A DNA stretch of 64,000 nucleotides from an uncultured cyanobacterium (GTDB taxonomy: Bacteria > Cyanobacteriota > Vampirovibrionia > Gastranaerophilales > Gastranaerophilaceae), in contig CABUXT010000008.1 of the NCBI GenBank assembly GCA_902495705.1, positions 1 to 64,000 on the forward strand, in the 5' to 3' direction. Within the stretch, counting starts at the first letter, position 1. Every line of letters begins with the position of its first letter. Of this stretch, positions 16,982 through 26,162 are shown piece after piece. The translations under genes and the position numbers were made by a program. The notes under the pieces were generated by a model. That model was not told the DNA's origin. It was given only the letters and a program-made list of their open reading frames with translations, and did no database searches.

Positions 16982-17010
16982 ATTATACCATATCAAAAGC
17001 AGTATTTCAA
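16982..17010 (-). promoter_or_regulatory. Promoter of the plsY-proBA-tyrA run
   Basis: On the minus strand: TTGAAA (17005-17010), 17-bp spacer, TATAAT (16982-16987). It overlaps only the gap after the holB stop and lies 33 nt before the plsY ATG, leaving a leader with an RBS. Confidence 0.75.
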
Positions 17011-17011
17011 T

Positions 17012-17905
17012 TTATAAAATCATCTTAAAAGCTAAGTTTTCTACAACTGCCATAAGCCCCATTGCAGGAGTTAGAGAAATTTGAGATTTCGCATCTTCGA
17101 CAAACTTCATATCACGCATCAAACGGTAGAAAAGTTGTTTATTTTCAGAATTTGCTTTCATTGTTGCTAGCATATAATTTTGGATTTGGGTAAAGATTTC
17201 CATCGGCTCATTTTCTGACATCAATTTTAACAAATTATTTTCAAAATCTAAAACTTTGCCGCGTTCAATTTGCCAATAATTTGAAATAACAGATTCCACC
17301 AAATCATAAGCGTAATCTTCTTCCAGTTTTGATGGCACAAAAAATGACTGCGCCCTTGAAACAACCGTCGAAATTATATCGGTTTTGTCATTAGTCAAAA
17401 AGATAAATGTTGTATTTTTAGGCGGTTCTTCAAAAGTTTTTAATAACGCATTTGAAGTTGCTTCAGGAAAATTAACCTGATTTAGCGGTAAAAGATTGCC
17501 GTCTTCATCCCTATCACAAAATATATAAACCCTATGATAATCACTTGTTACCGCAAGCTCATTAATAATAGCTTTTGCTTGGTTTATGTTTATATTTTTT
17601 TTGCCTTTTGTCGAATCATCATCTTCTGCGCCGTCTTTAAAATCAAGTCTTGTATAAATTTTAACGGCAGGATGAGTTTGCTCTTTTATCCAACGACAAT
17701 TTAAACAGTCACAAGATTCCGCGCCATCTTTTGAACAGTTCAACAAACGCGCAACTTCAAGAGCCAATTCGCATTGAGACTTTATATCAGGTCCCCAAAA
17801 CAAAAGACAGTGGCTGATATTTTTATCTTCATCATGGATACCGTTTTCAAAATATTTTAAAAGTTTTGGATATTTTTGAGAAATTTCATCATTGTAATAT
17901 AGCAT
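17012..17905 (-). CDS. holB: DNA polymerase III delta-prime subunit-like
   Basis: 297 residues. Clamp-loader AAA+ subunit that helps load the sliding clamp. The degenerate P-loop region (LLFWGPDIKSQ) lacks the Walker A lysine, as expected for delta-prime. A CDCLNC zinc-binding cluster lies at about 64-69, then ININQAKAIINEL, the NALLKTFEEPP and FLTN motifs, and an SRAQSF stretch (SRC-like sensor). It overlaps holA by 17 bp, so both clamp-loader genes are translated from one mRNA. Confidence 0.88.
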   Translation of the reverse strand: MLYYNDEISQKYPKLLKYFENGIHDEDKNISHCLLFWGPDIKSQCELALEVARLLNCSKDGAESCDCLNCRWIKEQTHPAVKIYTRLDFKDGAEDDDSTKGKKNININQAKAIINELAVTSDYHRVYIFCDRDEDGNLLPLNQVNFPEATSNALLKTFEEPPKNTTFIFLTNDKTDIISTVVSRAQSFFVPSKLEEDYAYDLVESVISNYWQIERGKVLDFENNLLKLMSENEPMEIFTQIQNYMLATMKANSENKQLFYRLMRDMKFVEDAKSQISLTPAMGLMAVVENLAFKMIL

Positions 17906-18857
17906 ATTCCACCTCTCTATCTATATCCAAAGTTGATTGTCCAGACTTAATTTTATATTCGGCATTTGTAATATTTTCTTTTAATTTTACAAGGTCTTTT
18001 AATGAAACATTTTTCATTTTTTGAACTTCTAATTTAACCCTATATGGGTGCATATTGATGATTTTTGCAATTTCATCAGGGGAAAGTTTTGCACTGTTTG
18101 CTTTTATTTGGATTTTGCCATGCAAAATTGTATGCAATACTGATAAAATTTCTAATGGGTGTTTTTTCATCAAGAGTTTTTGGTATTCTTCAAGTGCTTT
18201 TGCCTTTTTGCCACCAACCAAATAATCAATAAAGACAAACAAATCTTCATTTGTCACACAAATTTCTTGAATCATATCTTTTGTTACAGGTTTATCACCT
18301 GCAAAAATTTTCAATTTTTCAAGTTCTGAATCCAAAAGTCTTAAATTTGCACCAACTTGAATCAACATCGCAGCAGCAACTTCATCGGTTATTTTTAAAT
18401 CTTTGGTTTTACCTTGCTGTTTTATCCAAGATTCTAACTCTGCGGTTTTGAATGACGGAATTTGCGGAAACTCTTTTGAATTATATTTTGCTAATAATTT
18501 GAAAAACTTTTTTCGTTTGTCGATTTTTTTCTGACTATCAGGCGGAATTTGCGCCACAAAAATTACATCCAAATTTTCACTGCAAGAATCAAGCGCCTCT
18601 GTGATTTGTGCAATTTGTTTATCATCAAAACTTTTATCTTCTGATTTTCCGCTCAAATAAGACAGACAATTTATTTCAATAAGCATTTTGCCAAACATCA
18701 TAGGCTGAGTTTTTAGTGCTGCGACCAAATCAGGAAATTTTGGATTGTTAAAATGTTTATAACTCATTTCAATGAAATTTTTATCAAGTTTATCTTTGAA
18801 CTTTTTGATTTCATTAGAAATGTTAAATTCTTCATCCCCATAGAAAAAGTAAATCAT
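17889..18857 (-). CDS. holA: DNA polymerase III delta subunit
   Basis: 322 residues. Delta is the clamp-opening wrench of the clamp loader. N-terminal MIYFFYGDEEFNISNEI is the typical HolA start (Y-G-x-D/E-x-F). Later motifs include GKMLIEINCL, VFVAQIPPDSQKKIDKRKKFFK, VGANLRLLDSELEKL and the C-terminal HPYRVKLEVQKMKN block. The leader is unusual: no Shine-Dalgarno, and a promoter-like -10 ends 6 nt before the ATG, suggesting a leaderless mRNA. Confidence 0.9.
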   Translation of the reverse strand: MIYFFYGDEEFNISNEIKKFKDKLDKNFIEMSYKHFNNPKFPDLVAALKTQPMMFGKMLIEINCLSYLSGKSEDKSFDDKQIAQITEALDSCSENLDVIFVAQIPPDSQKKIDKRKKFFKLLAKYNSKEFPQIPSFKTAELESWIKQQGKTKDLKITDEVAAAMLIQVGANLRLLDSELEKLKIFAGDKPVTKDMIQEICVTNEDLFVFIDYLVGGKKAKALEEYQKLLMKKHPLEILSVLHTILHGKIQIKANSAKLSPDEIAKIINMHPYRVKLEVQKMKNVSLKDLVKLKENITNAEYKIKSGQSTLDIDREVEYAILQ

Positions 18858-18863
18858 ACCGAT

Positions 18864-18892
18864 ATTTTATTAAAAAGGTGGATAAAAGTAAA
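18864..18892 (-). promoter_or_regulatory. Putative leaderless promoter of holA
   Basis: On the minus strand: TTTACT (18887-18892), 17-bp spacer, TAAAAT (18864-18869), then 6 nt (ATCGGT) and the ATG. No SD between. A transcription start at the usual distance falls at or within 1-2 nt of the start codon. Confidence 0.5.
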
Positions 18893-18950
18893 TAATGATT
18901 TTCATGCACGCCGAGAGTTTTTGACTATAATTGAACACTTTGTTCTAAGT

Positions 18951-19027
18951 GTCACCCTGAACAGCAGGAGCAGAGTGCGCAACGAAGTGAAGTCACGTTT
19001 TATGCGACTGCGTAGTTTCAGAGTGAC
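18951..19027 (+). repeat. Long palindromic-family repeat, single copy
   Basis: Starts GTCACCCTGAACAGCAGGAG, shares almost all of its interior with 26745-26832 and 1-60, and here ends TTCAGAGTGAC. It lies between the holA promoter and the GNAT-like pair. Confidence 0.85.
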
Positions 19028-19079
19028 TTTGAGGTATTATTCAATGACCTTAAACAGCTAGCCATCCTGCCATCTTTAA

Positions 19080-19628
19080 TCACTTTATAAAAAACAAATT
19101 TTCAAAAAATCTCAAAATCTTACTTTCACGAAATTTTATCGGCGGATAATACATCGGAGTATTGCTAAAATCTTTATGAGTTGCATTTTTGTGCCTTTTA
19201 ACAAATTTATCAAGCCTTTTATTTATCTCATTATCAGAGGTATTCATTCCATATTTTTTATAAAAAACATGAGGAACTTTTTGAGGCAGCAAACCGGAAC
19301 TTGCCATCAAATGAAACCTTCCGTTACAACCGATTGCTTTGCTATACCTTTTGGCAAAATTAAGTAAAGAAGTGCCAAAGCCTTCGCCTGATTTTGTTGA
19401 ATACAAAAAATCTATATATAATGATGGTACAAAATCTTGTTTATCAGTGCGCAAAATATGTTCTTTGAAACAGTACATTTCTCCATAATTTTGACAATCA
19501 GACTTAGTTGAAAAAATATTAAATTTTTCCAGTTTGTAACCATCTTTATAAACTTGACTATGATAAATTAATTTGTCAGGCAAATTGTATTTTATTGGAG
19601 GGTATTTTAAATGTGAAATATTTAGCAT
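19080..19628 (-). CDS. GNAT-fold-like protein, second of a tandem pair
   Basis: 182 residues from the ATG at 19628, where MLNISHLKYPPIKYN aligns with the MLKFPPLKQPKFTN start of its neighbour. The acetyl-CoA-binding motif A of N-acetyltransferases is recognisable in GEGFGTSLLNFAKRYSK, followed by GRFHLMASS and VPHVFYKKYGM. The catalytic partner is not evident. Starts 10 nt after the upstream paralog, so it is in the same operon. The substrate is unknown; proteins of this kind are lineage-specific in my reading. Confidence 0.6.
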   Translation of the reverse strand: MLNISHLKYPPIKYNLPDKLIYHSQVYKDGYKLEKFNIFSTKSDCQNYGEMYCFKEHILRTDKQDFVPSLYIDFLYSTKSGEGFGTSLLNFAKRYSKAIGCNGRFHLMASSGLLPQKVPHVFYKKYGMNTSDNEINKRLDKFVKRHKNATHKDFSNTPMYYPPIKFRESKILRFFENLFFIK

Positions 19629-19638
19629 TAATTTCTTT

Positions 19639-20208
19639 CTATAAGTATTCAAAAAGTTCAGGAAATTTTACTTTGAAATCATAAAATTTATCGACATTTT
19701 TACCATCTTTATCGACATCTTTTATTTTAAACATCGTCATATCATAAACTCTGACATTGTCTTTCATCGGTAAATTTTTCTTTATACAATCATCTATTTT
19801 TTGAGCAGTAATTCCTGCAAGTTTTGTAAAATCAAATCCGATTTTTCTATAAAAAATATGAGGCGGTCTTTCTTTGTCATAATAACTTGATGCAGTCAAA
19901 TGAACATTTCCAAGACACATATTTCTTTGACTTTCTTTTTGTGCGATTTTCATAAACGCACTCCCAACGCCTTTGCCTCTATCATAAGAAAATAATTTTT
20001 TGACATAAAAAGATGGAATAAATTCGCCATCATCTGCATAAATTTTTCTCTCATTATCAAGCACATCCGAATAACCTTCCATATATCCGACATATTTACC
20101 TTCACGGTTAAACATTTTATATGCAAGGTTTTGAGTATTTTTATTTTTAGTTTGATATACAAAAGAATTTGTAAATTTCGGCTGTTTTAGGGGTGGAAAT
20201 TTTAGCAT
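19639..20208 (-). CDS. GNAT-fold-like protein, first of a tandem pair
   Basis: 189 residues from the ATG at 20208. A TTG 21 nt upstream is possible, but the ATG matches the start of the paralog downstream. Motif A is RGKGVGSAFMKIAQKES, followed by GNVHLTASSYYDKERPPHIFYRKIGF, parallel to the downstream gene. The central YVGYMEGYSDVLDNERKIY is a plausible beta-hairpin unit. It is divergent from murC. No SD is evident. The acetyltransferase fold is likely; the acceptor is unknown. Confidence 0.6.
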   Translation of the reverse strand: MLKFPPLKQPKFTNSFVYQTKNKNTQNLAYKMFNREGKYVGYMEGYSDVLDNERKIYADDGEFIPSFYVKKLFSYDRGKGVGSAFMKIAQKESQRNMCLGNVHLTASSYYDKERPPHIFYRKIGFDFTKLAGITAQKIDDCIKKNLPMKDNVRVYDMTMFKIKDVDKDGKNVDKFYDFKVKFPELFEYL

Positions 20209-20344
20209 TACAAAAATATTAATACTCAAAAAAAATATTTTTTGCCTTTTTGTTAAAAAATAATAATATTCCGTCGGAAATATGATTTTGTATTATAATT
20301 ATAGAAAGAAGTAGAGATAATATATAAATAGTAGGGATAAAGCT

Positions 20345-21754
20345 TTGAAAAAGAAATATCATTTTATCGCCATTGGCGGTGTGGGAATGAGCGGACTTGC
20401 AAAATACTTACTACAAAAAGGTTTTGAAGTTTCAGGCTCAGATATAAATGACAGTAAATATGTACAAAATGTAAAAAAACTTGGAGCAAAAGTTTTTATC
20501 GGTCACGATGAAAATAATGTTCCTGATGATTGTATTGTTGTTGCAAGTACAGCAATTCGAGATAACAATCCGGAAATCCAAAAAGCAAAGCGCTTATGTT
20601 TGCCGATTTGGCACCGTTCAGATTTGCTTGCAGAAATTTCTCAACATGAAGAATATTTTATGGGATTTTCAGGTACTCACGGTAAAACAACAACCAGCGG
20701 ACTATGTTCTTATGTCTTAGAAAAAGCAAACCTTAAGCCATCTTATGTTGTCGGCGGAATGATTCCTGAACTTGACACAAATGCAAATGCAACAAATGAC
20801 AAATTTTTCATTGCCGAACTTGATGAAAGCGATGGCACAATTGTAAAATATTCACCAAATTTGGTTGTCGTAAACAACTTAGAACCTGACCATTTGGATT
20901 TTTACAAAAACGGTTTGGAATCTATTTTGGAAACTTTTGAAACATTCCTTTCTAATATGAGAGAAAACGGAATTGTTATGGCAAATACCGATAACGAAGG
21001 TGTGAAAAGACTTGTTAAACATTTCACACAACATGAACTTGGGCACAATGCTCACTTTGTGACTTATTCAATCGGCGGAAACACAGATTATTGTGCAAAA
21101 AATATCAACTATGCAGAAGATTTTACAACTTTTGATATTTTCTATAAAGGCGAACTTCAAACAACTTTGAAAATTTGTTTAAAAGGTGTTCACAATGTTT
21201 ATAATTCACTTGCAGTTTGGGGAAGTTTGCACCAATCAGGTGTTGATATGACTCTTGTAAATCCTCATTTTGCAACATTTACAGGTATGGGCAGAAGATT
21301 CCAAAAAGTTGGAGAATTTGACGGAATTTCTGTTTATGATGATTACGCTCACCACCCAACAGAAATCAAGGCTACATTATCGTCTTCAAAATCTTTCAAA
21401 AACAGAAACGTAATCGCGGTATTCCAACCACACAGATACACAAGATTGCAAAATCTTTGGAATGAATTTATGGGCGCATTTTCTGATGTTAATAGAGTTG
21501 TGGTGACTGATGTTTATGCAGCAAGTGAAGACCCTATTGAAGGGGTAAATTCAAAAGCTTTCACCGAAGAATTGAAAGAAAAAATTGACATTCCTTGCGA
21601 AAATATTTCAGGCAGTATTTCAGAAGTTGCCAAAAAACTTTTGCCTACATTAAAATCAGGTGATATTGTTATCGGCTTAGGAGCAGGTACAATCACAAAT
21701 CTTGGTAAAGAATTAATTGCATTAAGCAAGGAGAAGGCTCAAATTGGAAATTAA
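20345..21754 (+). CDS. murC: UDP-N-acetylmuramate--L-alanine ligase
   Basis: 469 residues, usual length. Adds L-Ala to UDP-MurNAc in cytoplasmic peptidoglycan precursor synthesis. Seen: Rossmann-type IGGVGMSGLAKYLL at 10-23, the ATP-binding GTHGKTTTS at 110-118, the ELDESDGT block, the VNNLEPDHLDFY motif, DDYAHHPTEI and FQPHRYTR. It begins at TTG (20345), with GGG about 9 nt upstream. First gene of murC-murB-ddl-ftsQ-polyprenyl synthase-lepB. TATAAT at about 20297 may be its -10. Confidence 0.97.
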   Translation: MKKKYHFIAIGGVGMSGLAKYLLQKGFEVSGSDINDSKYVQNVKKLGAKVFIGHDENNVPDDCIVVASTAIRDNNPEIQKAKRLCLPIWHRSDLLAEISQHEEYFMGFSGTHGKTTTSGLCSYVLEKANLKPSYVVGGMIPELDTNANATNDKFFIAELDESDGTIVKYSPNLVVVNNLEPDHLDFYKNGLESILETFETFLSNMRENGIVMANTDNEGVKRLVKHFTQHELGHNAHFVTYSIGGNTDYCAKNINYAEDFTTFDIFYKGELQTTLKICLKGVHNVYNSLAVWGSLHQSGVDMTLVNPHFATFTGMGRRFQKVGEFDGISVYDDYAHHPTEIKATLSSSKSFKNRNVIAVFQPHRYTRLQNLWNEFMGAFSDVNRVVVTDVYAASEDPIEGVNSKAFTEELKEKIDIPCENISGSISEVAKKLLPTLKSGDIVIGLGAGTITNLGKELIALSKEKAQIGN

Positions 21755-22649
21755 TTCTGAAAAAGATTTCGACATAAAAAGACTCACTACTTTCAAAATC
21801 GGCGGAAGAATAAAAGAAGTATTTTTTCCGCAAAGTTTGGAAGAATTTGAGCAAATTTTGAAAAAAAATGAAGGTATCAAAGTCTTTGGTAATCTTTCAA
21901 ACACCTTGATTTCATCTGATGGATATGATGGAAAAATTGTTTTGACAACAAAAATGAATAATATCCGAATTGATGGAACAAAAGTTGTTGCAGATGCCGG
22001 TGTAAAAGGTCCGAAATTATCTCAAGAAGTTTGCAAAAACGGACTATCAGGACTTGAATTTATGATAGGTTTCCCAGGGTCAATCGGTGGTGAAGTTTGT
22101 ATGAACGCTTCAGCCAACAAACAAGCTATCAGCGACACTTTGACATCTGTTATTTGTTATTCAAAAGACAAGGGACTTGTCAAATTCTCTAAAGATGAAA
22201 TGAATTTTGCTTATCGCACATCACGTTGTCAGTGTGAAGATTTGATAGTTCTACAAGCCGAGTTTGAACTTTCTAAAAAAGATAAAAATGAAATCCAATC
22301 ACAAATGGAATTGAATTTAGATTTTAGAAAGGCACACCAACCGTCTTTAGCTCTTCCAAATTGCGGTAGTATTTTCAAAAATCCTCAAGGGGATTCGGCA
22401 GGCAGATTATTAGAAACTGTCGGAGCAAAAAAAATTTCAGTTGGCGGAGTGAAGGTTTGGGAAAATCATGCAAACTTTATTGTGAATAACAATGGCGGAA
22501 CTTCACTGGATGTAATAACTTTGATGTATACAATGTACAAAAAAGTAAAAGAAAAATATAATATAGAATTAGAACCTGAAATAAGATTTTTGGGCGGAAA
22601 TAATGAAAAGGAAAACGAATTATGCAATATACTGTACAAAACAAAATAG
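21744..22649 (+). CDS. murB: UDP-N-acetylenolpyruvoylglucosamine reductase
   Basis: 301 residues. FAD enzyme that reduces enolpyruvyl-UDP-GlcNAc to UDP-MurNAc, the substrate of MurC. Seen: TTFKIGG near the N-terminus, LEFMIGFPGSIGGEVCMNA, the RTSRCQ segment, LPNCGSIFKNP and AGRLLETVGAK, with ENHANFIVN near the C-terminus. The type I/II layout is typical. Start is TTG at 21744, preceded by AAGGAGAAGG inside the end of murC. The 11-bp overlap indicates translational coupling. Confidence 0.96.
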   Translation: MEINSEKDFDIKRLTTFKIGGRIKEVFFPQSLEEFEQILKKNEGIKVFGNLSNTLISSDGYDGKIVLTTKMNNIRIDGTKVVADAGVKGPKLSQEVCKNGLSGLEFMIGFPGSIGGEVCMNASANKQAISDTLTSVICYSKDKGLVKFSKDEMNFAYRTSRCQCEDLIVLQAEFELSKKDKNEIQSQMELNLDFRKAHQPSLALPNCGSIFKNPQGDSAGRLLETVGAKKISVGGVKVWENHANFIVNNNGGTSLDVITLMYTMYKKVKEKYNIELEPEIRFLGGNNEKENELCNILYKTK

Positions 22650-23578
22650 ATAGAAATGCAAAAATAGCCGTTCTTTGTGGCGGTATGTCATCTGAGGCAG
22701 AAGTTTCAAGACGTTCAGGTAAAAACTGTTTTGGAGCACTTCAAAGACTTGGTTTTAAAAATGCAGAATTGGTTGAAGTTGATAAAAATATCGCTCAAAA
22801 ACTTCAAGACGGCAAATATGATTACGCATACAACGCACTTCACGGTAAATATGGCGAAGATGGTTGTATTCAAGGTCTTTTAGAGATTTTACAAATTCCT
22901 TATTCAGGTTGCGGTGTTATGTCCTCTGCAATTTGTATGAATAAAGAATACACAAAAAGAATCCTTTCAACTCACTCAGAAATCCCTCTTGCAAAATCTG
23001 CTTTTGTAAGAAAAGGTGAAGATGTAATGGAAAAAACAAAGGATTTGAAATATCCAGTATTTACAAAACCTGTTTCAGAAGGTTCAAGTTTTGGTATGAC
23101 AAAAGTAAATTCTAAAGAGGAATTACAAGCAGCTTATGATGAAGCAGTAAAATACAATGATGATGTTTTGATTGAAGAATTTATCAATGGTGTATTTGTA
23201 ACTGTCGGAGTTTTGGAAAAAGATGGCAAAAACTTTGCTACAGAAATTCTTGAAATTCGTCCGAAAAACGAATGGTATGACTACGAGGCAAAATATACTC
23301 CGGGGATGTCAGAATTTATTTTACCTGCAAATCTAAGCAAAGAATTGACTGAAAAAGTTAAACAAATCGCTGTTATGGCTCACGAAACAGCAGGCTGTAG
23401 AGGTGTTTCAAGGGTTGATTTTATGATTTCTGATGATGGAATCCCTTATGTAATCGAAATCAACACATCTCCGGGGATGACTGAAACAAGCGACCTTCCT
23501 GCACAGTCAAAAATTATGGGAATTGATTATGACACTTTGGTAGAAATTATTTTAAGTGGAGCAGGTTTAAATAAATAA
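22622..23578 (+). CDS. ddl: D-alanine--D-alanine ligase
   Basis: 318 residues, ATP-grasp enzyme making D-Ala-D-Ala for the peptidoglycan stem. Seen: AVLCGGMSSEAEVSRRSG, ALHGKYGEDGCIQGLLE, PYSGCGVMSSAICMNK, FTKPVSEGSSFGMTKV and the metal-binding GVSRVDFMISDDG..VIEINTSPGMTETS. It overlaps murB by 28 bp, with AAAAGGA before the ATG. Confidence 0.96.
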   Translation: MQYTVQNKIDRNAKIAVLCGGMSSEAEVSRRSGKNCFGALQRLGFKNAELVEVDKNIAQKLQDGKYDYAYNALHGKYGEDGCIQGLLEILQIPYSGCGVMSSAICMNKEYTKRILSTHSEIPLAKSAFVRKGEDVMEKTKDLKYPVFTKPVSEGSSFGMTKVNSKEELQAAYDEAVKYNDDVLIEEFINGVFVTVGVLEKDGKNFATEILEIRPKNEWYDYEAKYTPGMSEFILPANLSKELTEKVKQIAVMAHETAGCRGVSRVDFMISDDGIPYVIEINTSPGMTETSDLPAQSKIMGIDYDTLVEIILSGAGLNK

Positions 23579-24480
23579 TGACAGATTCTGAATTTGAAAA
23601 AACGAATCATAAAGAGCAGTACGAAGATTTGGCGGACTACCAAAACGCCAAACGTATTGTAAAGCATAAACGAATTGAAAGAAAAATCAGAAAAAAACGT
23701 AAAAAAGTGAACAATCTGAAAGCTTTCATCCGTTTTATATTGCTTGTTGCAATTATTTTTGTGACTTATCATTTTTTCAAACTTTCAGGCTGGTATCTTC
23801 CAAAAGATACATTTAAAAATCCGACTTGCAAAAACTTGGAAATAGTGAACAACAAAATTATTCCGACTTACGTCATTAATAAGGAATTGTCAGACATTCC
23901 TGTCAGTCGTTTGCCGATATTTTTTACAAACATAAATCCGATAAAAAAAGAATTATACAAAATTCCTGTTATCAAAAATGTTTACATAAGACGATACGGA
24001 TTTCCTGCAAGATTACAAATTATTGTGATGGAAAGAACTCCGATTGCAATTATCAAAACAGACCTCAACGCAAAACCTGCAGCATTTTTTACACTGGATG
24101 GTGTTTTGATTACCAATAAACACTATATGAATTTGGTCGATAACAGTTCGGTTTTGAAAATTTTGACAACTCCGCAAAGTTTGAAAAAAGATATTTCGGT
24201 AAAACGCGTGCTTGAAATTGAACAAATTGTCAAAGCGGTTGAAACTTATTCTAATGAAAAAGTTGAATATATTGATATGCGCAAACCAAACGATGTGTTT
24301 GTAAAAATCCAAACAACAAGCATCCGCCTAGGAACACTTGACAGTACAGTATATGAACGTATCAAAAGAATTTACACAATCCTTCCTCAAATTACCAATG
24401 TGGACAGCCAAATTCAGTATATAGATTTGAGTTGGGATAAGGTAAACTATTTGAAAATGAAAAAGCCTATAAAAAAATAA
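23578..24480 (+). CDS. ftsQ: FtsQ/DivIB-like cell-division protein
   Basis: 300 residues. A very basic cytoplasmic N-terminus (IERKIRKKRKKVN), one membrane span at about 46-62 (FIRFILLVAIIFVTYHFF), then an extracytoplasmic POTRA-like region (about 75-150) and a beta-rich tail with VEYIDMRKPNDVFV. FtsQ links early and late divisome proteins. The ATG overlaps the ddl stop (TAATG). The identification rests on architecture plus the murC-murB-ddl-ftsQ order, since sequence conservation is low in this family. Confidence 0.8.
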   Translation: MTDSEFEKTNHKEQYEDLADYQNAKRIVKHKRIERKIRKKRKKVNNLKAFIRFILLVAIIFVTYHFFKLSGWYLPKDTFKNPTCKNLEIVNNKIIPTYVINKELSDIPVSRLPIFFTNINPIKKELYKIPVIKNVYIRRYGFPARLQIIVMERTPIAIIKTDLNAKPAAFFTLDGVLITNKHYMNLVDNSSVLKILTTPQSLKKDISVKRVLEIEQIVKAVETYSNEKVEYIDMRKPNDVFVKIQTTSIRLGTLDSTVYERIKRIYTILPQITNVDSQIQYIDLSWDKVNYLKMKKPIKK

Positions 24481-24481
24481 A

Positions 24482-25363
24482 ATGAATTTCCAAGAGCGAT
24501 ACGAAAAAATCAAAGTTTGGGCAAAACCTGAACTTGAAATCATAGAAAAAAGCCTGACAAAAGATGTTCACACTCGTGAGCCGCTAAATTCTGCATTGAA
24601 AAACTTTTTAACCGCACCATCAAAGCGTATTCGCCCACTTTTGAGTATTTTGTATTTGAAAGCGAACGAAGAAAATTTGAGTGATGAGCAACTGGAAATT
24701 TTGACCGTTATTGAACTTATCCACAATGCGTCTTTAATCCATGATGATATTATTGATAATAGTGACATCAGACGTGGTATAAAAACGTTGTGCAAAGAGT
24801 TTGACAACAAACTTGCCGTAATTTCAGGCGATTATATTTTGGCAATTGCGATGGAAAAACTTGCAGGAATAAATAATATACAGATTTTGCAAAAACTTTC
24901 TCAAACAATACGTCAAATGTGTTTGGGGGAAATTAACCAAAATTTTGACAGATTTAAAATCGGTACAATTGAAGACTATATCGAAAAAACGAAAAACAAA
25001 ACCGCATATCTTTTTGAATCATCACTTGTTTGCAGTGCAATGTTGAGCAAGCAAAAACACGATTTGGACTCATTGGAAAACTTAGGAATTGACATAGGTA
25101 TAGCGTTTCAAATTCGCGATGATATTATTAATATGGAAAAAATTGATTCCTCAAAACCTTCAAATAATGATATCGAAGAAGGAATTTTCAACGCTCCGAT
25201 TATACTGGGGGACAAGTCTGATAACTATCACAGCGGTATTGAAAAAACGAAAGTTTTGTTGAATAATTATATCAAAAGTGCGAAAAATAAAATAAAAATA
25301 TTGCCTGATAATATTTACAAATCCGCACTGGAAGAGTTTTTGGAGCTTTTAAGTAATGTTTAA
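24482..25363 (+). CDS. Polyprenyl diphosphate synthase (trans-isoprenyl)
   Basis: 293 residues. Adds isopentenyl units to allylic diphosphates. Seen: KRIRPLLSIL (substrate-binding KxxRP), the first aspartate-rich motif HDDIIDNSD (D88, D89, D92), GDYILA, and the second motif FQIRDDIINME, where the last Asp is replaced by Asn. It starts 1 nt after ftsQ. Chain length is not readable with certainty; a heptaprenyl/octaprenyl-type quinone side-chain enzyme fits better than farnesyl synthase. The next gene overlaps its 3' end by 8 bp. Confidence 0.85.
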   Translation: MNFQERYEKIKVWAKPELEIIEKSLTKDVHTREPLNSALKNFLTAPSKRIRPLLSILYLKANEENLSDEQLEILTVIELIHNASLIHDDIIDNSDIRRGIKTLCKEFDNKLAVISGDYILAIAMEKLAGINNIQILQKLSQTIRQMCLGEINQNFDRFKIGTIEDYIEKTKNKTAYLFESSLVCSAMLSKQKHDLDSLENLGIDIGIAFQIRDDIINMEKIDSSKPSNNDIEEGIFNAPIILGDKSDNYHSGIEKTKVLLNNYIKSAKNKIKILPDNIYKSALEEFLELLSNV

Positions 25364-26156
25364 TATATTCAAATCATGGGAAAATTTTAAAGCAAGACAA
25401 AGAGAAAACAGACAAGCTGCTTGGATGAATTTTAAGGCAAAATTGCCTGAAAAAACTCAACATTCTCTTGACAAATTTGAAGAATGGTACAAAAACTACA
25501 AAGAATCAGCCCTTTGCGAAATCATTGAGACCGTTGTATTTGTTCTTGTGATGGTGATTTTGATTAGATTTTTTGTCGTAGAAATCCGCTGGATTCCGTC
25601 AGGTTCAATGAAACCGACACTTATTGAAGGCGATAGAATTGTTGTTGAAAGATTTTCAAGATTTTTTAAAGCTCCTGACAGAGGGGATATTATGGTATTT
25701 TATCCACCATCAACAGAACTTTCAAGAAAACCTCTTCCATTGTTATCACGCTTGACAGGAATTTTATGCAAAGATGTTGCCTATATCAAAAGAGTTGTCG
25801 GAGTTCCGGGGGATGAAATAGAATTAAGACAACAAAAAAACGGCACTGCATATATTTACATCAACGGCAAAAAATACGAAGAAGACTATATCAAAAGTCC
25901 TTATGAGTACCCACCATGCCCAGACAAAAATATGAGTATTTTAGAACTTGCAAATGAACAAGTTATGAAATGCGGACCGTTTAAACTTGGTGATGATGAA
26001 TACTTTATGATGGGTGACAACCGCGGTAGTTCATTTGACAGCAGATATTGGGGCACACTAAAACGCGACAGATTTGTTGGTCGTGCAGTTACCGTATTCT
26101 GGCCAATCAATCGAGTTAAAATTTTGCCAAAACTAAAACATACATCAGTTGATTAG
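25356..26156 (+). CDS. lepB: Signal peptidase I
   Basis: 266 residues. Membrane-bound Ser/Lys protease that removes Sec/Tat signal peptides. One membrane span (about 56-75) is followed by the catalytic serine in WIPSGSMKPTL (S84), DRGDIMVF, the catalytic lysine in YIKRVVGVPGD (K145) and the box E region GDNRGSSFDSRYWG. A longer than usual charged N-terminal tail (~55 residues) precedes the span. It is last in the murC operon and overlaps the preceding gene by 8 bp. Confidence 0.95.
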   Translation: MFNIFKSWENFKARQRENRQAAWMNFKAKLPEKTQHSLDKFEEWYKNYKESALCEIIETVVFVLVMVILIRFFVVEIRWIPSGSMKPTLIEGDRIVVERFSRFFKAPDRGDIMVFYPPSTELSRKPLPLLSRLTGILCKDVAYIKRVVGVPGDEIELRQQKNGTAYIYINGKKYEEDYIKSPYEYPPCPDKNMSILELANEQVMKCGPFKLGDDEYFMMGDNRGSSFDSRYWGTLKRDRFVGRAVTVFWPINRVKILPKLKHTSVD

Positions 26157-26162
26157 TTTATA

